Origin: an uncultured Atopobiaceae bacterium
GTDB taxonomy: Bacteria > Actinomycetota > Coriobacteriia > Coriobacteriales > Atopobiaceae
NCBI GenBank assembly: GCA_905235165.1
Contig: CAJOKK010000028.1
Location: 1-15,134, forward strand
DNA: 15,134 bases
Direction of reading: 5' to 3'
Shown here piece after piece: positions 1 to 5,665 of this stretch. A program made the position numbers and the translations under genes. Numbering within the stretch: position 1 is the stretch's first letter; each line of letters starts with the position of its first letter. Under the pieces are notes generated by a model. That model was not told where the DNA came from and did no database searches. It worked only from the letters and a program-made list of their open reading frames with translations.

Positions 1-51
1 TGCGCGAACATTCTGCGGCAGTGAGGAGCGCAGTGCCGCAGAGTTCGCGCA
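1..51. repeat. long imperfect inverted repeat at window edge
   Basis: Arms at 1-20 and 34-51 are complementary over 9 + 9 bp with a two-base bulge, around a 13-nt loop. Neither side has a T-tract, so it is not a typical intrinsic terminator. It may continue beyond the window. It could be part of a structured RNA or a repeat downstream of ptsI; its role is unknown. Confidence 0.5.
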
Positions 52-74
52 GGCCTCCCCGCCGACCTCCGGAA

Positions 75-105
75 TGAGTCAAAAAGGACTACGGTAACTG
101 ACTCA
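75..105. repeat. 7-bp inverted repeat TGAGTCA / TGACTCA
   Basis: TGAGTCA at 75-81 and its complement TGACTCA at 99-105 are separated by 17 nt, between the edge hairpin and the ptsI terminator. It could be a protein-binding site or the stem of an RNA element. No gene in the window is positioned to use it as a promoter operator. Confidence 0.35.
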
Positions 106-114
106 CTCGCCACG

Positions 115-148
115 GCATAAAAAAGGGCCCCCAGTAACGGGAGCCCTT
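115..148 (-). terminator. intrinsic terminator of ptsI
   Basis: On the minus strand a 10-bp stem (139-148 with 123-132, one G-T pair) closes a 6-nt loop and runs into a T-tract at 124-119. It begins 23 nt after the ptsI stop codon and is a classic rho-independent terminator for the fruK-ptsI transcript. Confidence 0.88.
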
Positions 149-170
149 CTGTTTGCTATGGAAGATCGCT

Positions 171-1874
171 TTAGCGAGCGGCTGCCTGCAGGGCGGCACG
201 AACCTCGTTGGAAGTCTTGAGCTTCATGATCTTCTCGACAAGGGCGTCGGCCTCCTCCTTGGTCCACAGCGAGATGATGCGGCGGACGCGCAGGATGGAG
301 GGAGCGGAGACAGAGAACTCATCGAGACCGAAGGAGATGAGCACGGGGATGAGCAGCGGATCTGCCGCAGCCTCACCGCACATGCCAACCATGATGCCAG
401 CCTTGTTGCCCTCCTCGATGACGCGCTTGAGGGAGCGCAGGACGGCCGGCTGATAGGGGTTGTAGAGGTAGCTCACCTTGTCCTGGCCACGGTCGGCGCA
501 CATGGTATAGCCGATCAGGTCGTTCGTGCCGATGGAGAAGAAGTCGCACTCAGCGGCAAGGTCATCGGCGATGAGGGAGGCAGCCGGGGTCTCAACCATG
601 GTGCCGACCTCGATGTCGGGGTTGTACTTGACGTCACGGGCGTCGAGCTCGGCCTTGCACTCCTCAACCAGCTCCTTGACGCGACGGATTTCATCAAGCG
701 TGGTGACGAGCGGCACCATAATCTTGATGTCGCCGAAGGCGGAGGCACGCAGCAGGGCGCGCAGCTGAACCTTGTACTCCTCGGGGTTATTCAGGCAGTA
801 ACGCACGGCGCGGTAGCCCAGGAAGGGGTTCTCCTCCTTGGGAAGGTCCATGTAGGGGATCTCCTTGTCGCCGCCCACGTCGAGGGTACGGATGATGACC
901 GGCTGGTCCTTCATGCGCAGAGCGACCTTCTGGTAGGCAACGAACTGCTCTTCCTCGCTCGGAAGCTCAGTTGCGTCCATGAAGAGGAACTCGGAACGGA
1001 AGAGGCCAACGCCCTCAGCGTCGTGCTCGGCAGCTCCGTTGGCGTCGCTGGGGTTACCGATGTTGGCAACAAGCAGCTTCTCGATGCCGTCGGCAGTGCG
1101 GGTAGGAATGCCACGGAAGGCCTCGAGGGCCTCCTTCTCCTCGGCGAGCTTCTTTGCGGCGGCATGATAGCGATCAAGCTCGTCGTCAGTCGGAGCAACG
1201 ATGACCTGGCCCTTGCCACCGTCAACGATGCACATGTCACCCGACTTGATGATGCCGGTAATGTTCTCGACAGAAAGGACAGCCGGAATCTCAAGGGCTC
1301 GACAGATGATGGCGGCGTGGGAGGTGCGGCCACCCGTCTCGGTGACGATAGCGGCAACGTTGTCCTTGTCGATATCAGCCGTCATGGAAGGCGTCAGCTC
1401 GTTAACAACGACAACAGAGTTCTCGGGGAGGGTGGAGAGATCGATCAGCTCCTGGCCAAGCAGGAAGGCGAGAAGACCCGTGCGGACGTCGGCGATGTCG
1501 GCGGCACGCTCACGGAAGAGCTCATCCTCCATGGCGGAGAACATGTCGAAGTAGGTGTCGTAGGCCTCCTTGACGGCCTGCTCGGCACACTTACCGGCAT
1601 CGATGTCGCTCGTAACCTGCTCGATGATGCCGTCATCCTCGGCAAACTCGATATGGGCACCCATGATGCCAGCCTCGGCAACAAGGCCACGCTCCTGCAT
1701 GGAGGCGATCTGCTTGTTGGTCATGTCGATGAAGTGAAGGCGGGCTTCCTCATAGCGAGCCTTCTCCGCATCCGCGTCTTCGACAGGCTTGGGGGTAAAA
1801 GACAGATCAGGTTCGACCGCTACGCGTGCGACACCGATACCGATACCATCAGAAGCGTTTACGCCTTCGTACAT
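171..1874 (-). CDS. ptsI: PTS enzyme I (phosphoenolpyruvate-protein phosphotransferase)
   Basis: Cytoplasmic enzyme that transfers phosphate from phosphoenolpyruvate to HPr, the first step for all PTS sugars. The protein is 567 aa, about the usual size for the family. The phosphohistidine site GGRTSHAAI places the active His at about residue 186. The PEP-binding barrel shows GLFRSEFLFM (~290-299), LDVGGDKE (~331-338), GTNDLIGY (~449-456) and the catalytic Cys in MCGEAAADP (~499). I chose the ATG at 1874 because AGGAGG lies 8 nt upstream; an in-frame TTG six codons earlier would place that ribosome site inside the gene. It lies 121 nt downstream of fruK on the same strand, probably in one transcript, and ends at a strong terminator. 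HPr is not seen in the window, so it is presumably encoded elsewhere. Confidence 0.95.
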   Translation of the reverse strand: MYEGVNASDGIGIGVARVAVEPDLSFTPKPVEDADAEKARYEEARLHFIDMTNKQIASMQERGLVAEAGIMGAHIEFAEDDGIIEQVTSDIDAGKCAEQAVKEAYDTYFDMFSAMEDELFRERAADIADVRTGLLAFLLGQELIDLSTLPENSVVVVNELTPSMTADIDKDNVAAIVTETGGRTSHAAIICRALEIPAVLSVENITGIIKSGDMCIVDGGKGQVIVAPTDDELDRYHAAAKKLAEEKEALEAFRGIPTRTADGIEKLLVANIGNPSDANGAAEHDAEGVGLFRSEFLFMDATELPSEEEQFVAYQKVALRMKDQPVIIRTLDVGGDKEIPYMDLPKEENPFLGYRAVRYCLNNPEEYKVQLRALLRASAFGDIKIMVPLVTTLDEIRRVKELVEECKAELDARDVKYNPDIEVGTMVETPAASLIADDLAAECDFFSIGTNDLIGYTMCADRGQDKVSYLYNPYQPAVLRSLKRVIEEGNKAGIMVGMCGEAAADPLLIPVLISFGLDEFSVSAPSILRVRRIISLWTKEEADALVEKIMKLKTSNEVRAALQAAAR

Positions 1875-1919
1875 GGGGGTTCCTCCTATCAAGACACTTG
1901 CCTAGTAAATACACAGAGA

Positions 1920-1940
1920 GGCGCCGCACGAAGCGACGCC
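1920..1940 (-). other. short GC hairpin in the ptsI leader
   Basis: GGCGCCGC and GCGACGCC form an 8-bp stem with one mismatch and a 5-nt loop, 45 nt upstream of the ptsI start. No T-tract follows. It could modulate read-through or mRNA stability between fruK and ptsI; function is inferred only from its position. Confidence 0.35.
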
Positions 1941-1960
1941 CCATGGTGACACAACTATAT

Positions 1961-1995
1961 CGCTATTTAGGCTAAAACTTAGCCGTCAATAAGCG
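1961..1995 (-). other. imperfect hairpin directly after fruK
   Basis: Immediately after the fruK stop a core palindrome (1970-1984, GGCTAA-GTT-TTAGCC on the minus strand) is flanked by weaker outer pairing (CGCT/AGCG and ATT/AAT). Only short, broken T runs follow, so any termination would be partial. It may adjust the fruK to ptsI ratio or protect the fruK mRNA 3' end. Confidence 0.4.
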
Positions 1996-2931
1996 CTACT
2001 TTGTCCCCTCGCGCTCTTCGATGAGCTTGTCAAGGCGCTCAACGACGCGATCAATGGTGGCGCGCTTCGCAATGCCCTTGCTTGCCGCGGTAGCGGTGCC
2101 GCAAGCAGAGGCAAAACGAAGAGCAGAGTCGTAGTCTGCACCGGCGTCGGTCTTGGCGATAAAGCCTGCGACCATGGAGTCACCCGCGCCGGTGGCGTTA
2201 ACAAGCTTGATCTTGGCCGTCGGCACGGTGTGGATCTGCTCGTACTCGTCGTACAGAAGCGAACCGTGGCCGCCGCAAGAGACAATGACGTTGGCAGCGC
2301 CGAGGTCGTGAAGCTGCTTCGCGAAGGGGATGCACTCCTCGGGAGTCTCGGGATTAGCGCCGAAGATACGACCGACCTCATGGTTGTTGGGCTTGATGAG
2401 GAAGGGGTGAGCGGAGAGCGACTCCATGAGCAGCGAGCCAGGGGCGTCAACGACAAAGCGAACGCCACGGCCGGCAAGACGGCGCATGATGATGTCGTAC
2501 ATGTTCTCGGGAAGCGACGACGGAATCGAGCCGGTCAGCACGAGGGTGTCACCCGCCTTGATGCCGTCAAGGCGCATGAGCAGCTCATCGACCTTCTTCT
2601 CGGGAATCTTCGGACCCATACCGTTGACGATCGTCATGACGATACCGTTGAGCTTCACGTTGATACGCGTATTGCCCTTGTCGAGCTTCACGAAATTGCA
2701 GGTAATGCCCTTCTCCTGAAGCCTGGTCACAAGGTACTCGCCCGTGAATCCAGCAACGATGCCGAAGGCAACGTTCATGACGCCAAGCTCGTTCAGCAGC
2801 GTCGAGACGTTGATGCCGTTACCGCCGCAGTGAATCTCCTCGCTCGACGAGCGGTTGGTGAACCCCATATCCAAGCTAAGGGGATGCATGACATAGTCAA
2901 TCGCTGGGTTCAATGTCACGGTATAAATCAA
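1996..2931 (-). CDS. fruK: 1-phosphofructokinase, PfkB family
   Basis: Predicted to phosphorylate fructose 1-phosphate to fructose 1,6-bisphosphate in the cytoplasm with ATP. The 311-aa length is typical of the 1-PFK/tagatose-6-P kinase group. It opens with the family-typical MIYTVTLNPAIDY, has PfkB signature 1 as GGNGINVS (36-43), IKPNNHEVG (179-187) and signature 2 NATGAGDSMVAGF with the catalytic Asp at about 251. The start is TTG, supported by GAGGAG 6 nt upstream and by the conserved N-terminus. Signature 1 has Asn where close relatives usually have Lys (GGKG). Tagatose-6-phosphate kinase (LacC) is an alternative, but the adjacent ptsI favours fructose use. No permease gene (fruA) or DeoR-type regulator is present in the window. 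Confidence 0.86.
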   Translation of the reverse strand: MIYTVTLNPAIDYVMHPLSLDMGFTNRSSSEEIHCGGNGINVSTLLNELGVMNVAFGIVAGFTGEYLVTRLQEKGITCNFVKLDKGNTRINVKLNGIVMTIVNGMGPKIPEKKVDELLMRLDGIKAGDTLVLTGSIPSSLPENMYDIIMRRLAGRGVRFVVDAPGSLLMESLSAHPFLIKPNNHEVGRIFGANPETPEECIPFAKQLHDLGAANVIVSCGGHGSLLYDEYEQIHTVPTAKIKLVNATGAGDSMVAGFIAKTDAGADYDSALRFASACGTATAASKGIAKRATIDRVVERLDKLIEEREGTK

Positions 2932-2961
2932 CGTAGGCTCCTCTCAACAAACATCACTGCA

Positions 2962-2993
2962 AATTATGCAGGAATAATCTCCCGAATTATGCA
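2962..2993 (-). promoter_or_regulatory. direct repeat upstream of fruK, candidate operator
   Basis: AATTATGCA occurs at 2962-2970 and again at 2985-2993, 23 bp apart start to start (about two helical turns), with short AATAAT/ATTAT inverted pieces between. The pair sits 31-62 bp upstream of the fruK TTG start, in an AT-rich patch, as expected for a regulator site overlapping a promoter. I could not assign clean -35 and -10 boxes. Confidence 0.4.
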
Positions 2994-3093
2994 ACAAAAG
3001 CGTGAGTTGACGGCAAACGTACACGGAATATCGGCAATCCACCCTAGGCTTACAAGCTGTTTGCTTGAGCACGAGCAAGCCACACCGCGCGAA

Positions 3094-3107
3094 ATTTTTA
3101 TAAAAAT
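3094..3107. promoter_or_regulatory. 14-bp AT-only palindrome
   Basis: ATTTTTATAAAAAT is a perfect palindrome in otherwise GC-rich DNA, between the PPC-domain gene and fruK. It is more than 160 bp upstream of fruK. It could be a distal operator, an easily melted region or a bend; nothing decides between these. Confidence 0.25.
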
Positions 3108-3188
3108 GCAGGTCGCTGAGGTGGTTGCCCAGAAAGGGAGAACTGAGGGCATTTCACGCCCGTGCCGCCGAATCGCGCGGCCCAGGCA

Positions 3189-3629
3189 CTAAGACTCAAA
3201 GCTCCAGAAGCCCGTGCCGGTCTCGGGATCAAAGGCGCGCCCAATGCGGCCTCCCAGGACGGGTCGAAGCTCGACCTCTCCCGTGTAGAGAACCGTCGTT
3301 GCCTTGAGGTGCCCGCCAAGCGTGCGATGCTCGCCTTCCTCGACATAGGAGAAGAGCGCGTGCGTGTGCAGAGAGTGCTGACCCGTCGAATCAGAAATCA
3401 CATTGCCCATGAGCGAAACGAGCTCGAGCATACCCTCGATGCGCTTTGTCGAGAAGGACTTGGCAATCGGGTCGAAAGTCTGGATCTCAGCAGACTGGCA
3501 ACCACCAATGCCCTGATAGGTTGCGGACTCGATGCCTTCGGCCTTGCAGAGCTCAAGGATGCCCGAAACGATCTCGTCGCCACGATCAAAACGCAGGTAG
3601 TAGGCATCTCCAAGTTTGCGATACTCCAC
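3189..3629 (-). CDS. PPC/DUF296-domain protein (PD1-like)
   Basis: A 146-aa single-domain protein of the PPC (DUF296) fold. The family hallmark is visible: the pair HTH at 88-90 and a third histidine in GGHLKA (~107) form the conserved, probably metal-binding, triad, and the segment ending TGEVELRP is the usual closing strand. Family members are trimeric; plant relatives fuse the domain to AT-hooks and bind DNA, but the bacterial single-domain proteins have no settled function. No signal peptide or membrane segment is seen. The GTG start is supported by AAGGGGG about 6 nt upstream; the protein begins MEYRKLGDAY. It lies alone, 257 nt upstream of fruK and with no clear promoter or terminator of its own. 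Family call is firm, role unknown. Confidence 0.82.
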   Translation of the reverse strand: MEYRKLGDAYYLRFDRGDEIVSGILELCKAEGIESATYQGIGGCQSAEIQTFDPIAKSFSTKRIEGMLELVSLMGNVISDSTGQHSLHTHALFSYVEEGEHRTLGGHLKATTVLYTGEVELRPVLGGRIGRAFDPETGTGFWSFES

Positions 3630-3758
3630 GGTTTCCCCCTTACTTTTGTCATAGAAGATGCAAGTTTACAAAAAGATGAATGCAAAGGTCTACGAGCCGA
3701 GTAACAGATTCTCAGTATTTCCGCAGGCAGACACCATGGGAAAACGCTCAACGGCTGC

Positions 3759-3834
3759 GGGCGCTTGCGCGCCCTCCGCCCGGCATGCGCCAGAGGGCGC
3801 ATGCCGCCCTCGCGGGTTCGAACCCCTGGAGGGA
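3759..3834. repeat. palindromic tRNA-associated repeat element, copy A
   Basis: Read on the plus strand: hairpin 1 GGGCGC-TTGC-GCGCCC (3759-3774), hairpin 2 with an 11-bp stem (3781-3791 with 3796-3806), GCCCTC, then a T-arm-like box GGGTTCGAACCCCTG (3814-3828). The box equals 15 nt of the T-arm of the adjacent tRNA-Lys gene but lies in opposite orientation, beyond that gene's terminator. Copy B at 6722-6796 has the same order and the same arrangement relative to tRNA-Arg. It is not protein-coding and not a complete tRNA. Confidence 0.75.
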
Positions 3835-3841
3835 GTGCTAC

Positions 3842-3875
3842 GTAAAAGAAAAACGCTTCCGGTTGGAAGCGTTTT
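3842..3875 (-). terminator. intrinsic terminator of the tRNA-His/tRNA-Lys transcript
   Basis: An 11-bp perfect stem (3850-3860 with 3865-3875) closes a 4-nt loop; on the minus strand it is followed by TTTTTCTTTT. It starts 10 nt after the tRNA-Lys CCA end. Confidence 0.88.
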
Positions 3876-3885
3876 GGGATTCAAA

Positions 3886-3961
3886 TGGTGGACCGGCAGG
3901 GGTTCGAACCCTGGACCTTGGGATTAAGAGTCCCCTGCTCTACCAGCTGAGCTACCGGTCC
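3886..3961 (-). tRNA. tRNA-Lys (anticodon CTT)
   Basis: A 76-nt gene with encoded CCA. The acceptor stem GGACCGG/CCGGTCC is perfect, the D-arm is GCTC/GAGC, the anticodon loop CTCTTAA gives CTT (codon AAG), and the T-arm is CAGGG-TTCGAAC-CCCTG. The top pair of the anticodon stem (27-43) is G-A rather than a Watson-Crick pair. It is the second gene of a two-tRNA transcript, 11 nt after tRNA-His, and is followed by an intrinsic terminator. Confidence 0.95.
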
Positions 3962-3972
3962 ATATTCAATTA

Positions 3973-4045
3973 TGGGGTGGGTGGGCTCGAACCCTGGACC
4001 TCCTGAGCCACAGTCAGGCGCTCTGCCAACTGAGCTACACCCACC
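3973..4045 (-). tRNA. tRNA-His (anticodon GTG) with a 4-nt T-stem deletion
   Basis: The gene has the extra G(-1) paired with C73, a perfect acceptor GTGGGTG/CACCCAC, D-arm GCTC/GAGC, anticodon arm CCTGA-CTGTGGC-TCAGG and an encoded CCA. The T-arm reads CAGGG-TTCGAGC-C and then goes straight into the acceptor strand, so four of the five 3' T-stem bases are absent. The gene is 73 nt instead of the expected 77. A canonical version would read CCCTG there. It may be a non-functional copy, or a sequencing or assembly error; if it is the only tRNA-His, an error is more likely. Confidence 0.85.
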
Positions 4046-4077
4046 GTAGTTGGCCTGCTGCGTTGCGCAGCTAGTAC

Positions 4078-4105
4078 ATAATAACGTACTCCCCTTCCGA
4101 TGCAA
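4078..4105 (-). promoter_or_regulatory. promoter of the tRNA-His/tRNA-Lys transcript
   Basis: On the minus strand TTGCAT (4105-4100) and TATTAT (4083-4078) are spaced by 16 nt. They resemble the -35 and -10 hexamers of a housekeeping sigma-70-type promoter. Transcription would begin near 4071, about 25 nt before tRNA-His, with a small CTGCG/CGCAG hairpin in the leader. Confidence 0.55.
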
Positions 4106-4205
4106 GCGACGTTTTCTAGTTTTGAATATTTTGTTTAGTCTGCAGGTTAAAGCCCATGATTCCAAGAGCCTCCCAGAGAAAGCGGCACCGGAGATCAGCC
4201 TCTCT

Positions 4206-4862
4206 CTAGAGCAAGGAATAGTAGGCAGCAGCCATCGCGTCGCCCCAGAGCATCATGATGAGGCAGGCGAGTGAGATTGCGGGGCCAAAGGGAAACATCC
4301 CCTTCCCAGCCGAATGGACGCTTCCGTCGGGTTGGTCGTTCTTATCGTCAGCGGCGCCTTGAAAGAGGAAGCTCGACACAATACCGAGCACGCAGGCCAA
4401 CAGCACGAGAAAAATCGTCTGCAAGAAGCCAAAATACAGGGCAGCAACCACAAAGAGCTTGAGGTCTCCCCCACCCATTGACGCCTCTCCCGTCATCCTG
4501 TCGCAAAGAACAATGAAGGCGAGAAGCATGGCCCCGATGAACAAGGCGCTCAGTACATAGGAGAAGAGCTGTCTCACCTCCATAGCCCCCACCGCCCACT
4601 GCGAAGTGAGGTATGCCAAGCGAGCGACCAGAGCGACCACTATGCAGGCATTGGGAATGCGACGCTCATCGAGGTCGCTCAGAGACAGACGAAGCAGGGC
4701 GGCCGAGAAGATCGCAAGCTCAACCGCTTCAAAGCCAATTCCGTAGCGTCTGACGAGCGCGAGGAAAGTCGCGCCCAGAACTGCGGCACACACGACCAAT
4801 CGACTGCGGCCACCCTCACTAACACGAGTCCTTATCGCACGTGCTTCTCGCCGAATCTTCAT
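4206..4862 (-). CDS. type IV prepilin peptidase, A24 family
   Basis: Integral-membrane aspartic protease that removes the leader peptide from type IV pilins or Tad/type II secretion pseudopilins. The 218-aa protein has several hydrophobic segments (about 22-38, 48-62, 72-90, 100-120, 135-165, 192-215). Both catalytic aspartates are in place: Asp63 in SLSDLDERRIPN and Asp133 in the GGGDLKLF motif. The closing KGMFPFGPAIS motif is also typical. It lacks the N-terminal Cys-rich methyltransferase domain of PilD, so it belongs to the short CpaA/TadV-like or archaeal-like class. ATG start with GGAGG 4 nt upstream. No pilin, ATPase or secretion gene lies nearby, so its substrate is not evident. It is divergent from the NUDIX gene across 108 nt. 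Confidence 0.85.
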   Translation of the reverse strand: MKIRREARAIRTRVSEGGRSRLVVCAAVLGATFLALVRRYGIGFEAVELAIFSAALLRLSLSDLDERRIPNACIVVALVARLAYLTSQWAVGAMEVRQLFSYVLSALFIGAMLLAFIVLCDRMTGEASMGGGDLKLFVVAALYFGFLQTIFLVLLACVLGIVSSFLFQGAADDKNDQPDGSVHSAGKGMFPFGPAISLACLIMMLWGDAMAAAYYSLL

Positions 4863-4937
4863 GCGACCTCCCTCAAGACGCGCGAGAGGCGCCGTCGCCT
4901 GCGCACGCAGCGTAAGATACCATCCAGACAGATTATG

Positions 4938-4952
4938 CCCTCACGGTGAGGG
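4938..4952 (+). promoter_or_regulatory. 15-bp palindrome before the NUDIX gene
   Basis: CCCTCAC-G-GTGAGGG is a perfect 7-bp inverted repeat ending 18 nt before the NUDIX start codon and just upstream of its ribosome site, in the divergent intergenic region. A -10-like GATTAT precedes it at 4931-4936. It could be an operator or a leader hairpin. Confidence 0.4.
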
Positions 4953-4970
4953 TCCGAGGAAGGACAAGCC

Positions 4971-5558
4971 ATGCCAAACCTGCCAGAGAACACCCCGAGA
5001 AGCGTTGCGGAAGCCCTCTCACTTCCTGCAGATGGGCTTGAGGAACGCGTCATTGCCGAACATCCTCGCTGGCAGGGCGGCATTTTCAAGGTGGCCCAGC
5101 TTGATGTTGAGCAGCCCGACGGCAAGCCGGGCATACGTGACGTCGTTTGGCATAACGGCGGCTGTGGCGTCGCGGCCGTGCGTGATGGAAAGCTCTGCCT
5201 CGTGCGCCAGTGGAGAGTCTCGTTGGATCGCATGACGCTTGAGATTCCCGCGGGAAAGCTTGACGAGGGAGAAGACCCCGCGAGCTGCGCCGCCCGCGAG
5301 CTTGCTGAGGAGACCGGCCTCGTAGCTGAGCGACTTGAGCATGTTGCGACGGCTGCGGGCTCCATTGGCTTTACCAACGAGTGCACACGCGTTTTTCTCG
5401 CCCACGGGCTCTCGGTGCATCCGGCGCATCCCGACCCGGACGAGTTCGTTGACGTTGTCTGGATTCCGCTTGAGGACGTGATCACGGCGGCGCGGGTCGG
5501 TGCCATCGTGGATGCCAAGACCATCATCGCGGCCTATGCCGCACTCGCGGAAGGCTGA
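4971..5558 (+). CDS. NUDIX hydrolase, probable ADP-ribose pyrophosphatase
   Basis: Likely hydrolyses ADP-ribose or a related nucleoside diphosphate sugar to AMP and a sugar phosphate in the cytoplasm. The complete Nudix box (G-x5-E-x7-REL-x-EE-x-G-L) spans residues 95-117. The upstream VRQWRVSLDRMTLEIPAG stretch is characteristic of the ADP-ribose pyrophosphatase (NudF-like) group, in which a dimer strand precedes the box. At 195 aa it matches that group. The ATG start has an AGGA site 6 nt upstream. It stands alone between the divergent prepilin peptidase gene and the ROK kinase gene, 107 nt before the latter. Substrate preference within the Nudix family cannot be fixed from sequence alone. 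Confidence 0.88.
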   Translation: MPNLPENTPRSVAEALSLPADGLEERVIAEHPRWQGGIFKVAQLDVEQPDGKPGIRDVVWHNGGCGVAAVRDGKLCLVRQWRVSLDRMTLEIPAGKLDEGEDPASCAARELAEETGLVAERLEHVATAAGSIGFTNECTRVFLAHGLSVHPAHPDPDEFVDVVWIPLEDVITAARVGAIVDAKTIIAAYAALAEG

Positions 5559-5611
5559 TTGCCGCGCAGCACGCGCAAGGTCTCAGCGTGAGCTCTAGAT
5601 GTTGCTTTTAT

Positions 5612-5620
5612 TGTGATACT
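5612..5620 (+). promoter_or_regulatory. candidate extended -10 for the ROK kinase gene
   Basis: TGTGATACT resembles an extended -10 element (TGn-TATAAT) and lies 45 nt before the kinase start. No good -35 hexamer is seen. The 10-bp palindrome CATCCGGATG at 5639-5648 follows in the presumed leader, just before the AGGAG site. Confidence 0.3.
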
Positions 5621-5665
5621 CTTCTCGCGTATTCGTCCCATCCGGATGTGAGGAGATGGTTGCAG

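Noticed and set aside
153..1949. A 598-residue open frame on the plus strand opposite ptsI
   Set aside because: ptsI carries every enzyme I motif, a ribosome site and a terminator. The antisense frame has no Shine-Dalgarno support and a low-complexity product.
3759..3834. Element A as a complete additional tRNA or tRNA-Sec/Ser remnant
   Set aside because: Only the T-arm is tRNA-like. No D-arm, anticodon arm or acceptor stem can be drawn, and the hairpins do not fit a variable arm plus anticodon arm.
3658..4165. Short open frames across the tRNA-Lys/tRNA-His and element A region
   Set aside because: Their products contain strings such as RGSNPR and GGPGFEP that arise from reading tRNA T-arms as protein; the DNA is RNA genes and repeat.
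5559..5580. TTG-CGCG/CGCG-CAA hairpin after the NUDIX gene as a terminator
   Set aside because: The stem is 7 bp with a bulge and there is no T-tract on the plus strand.
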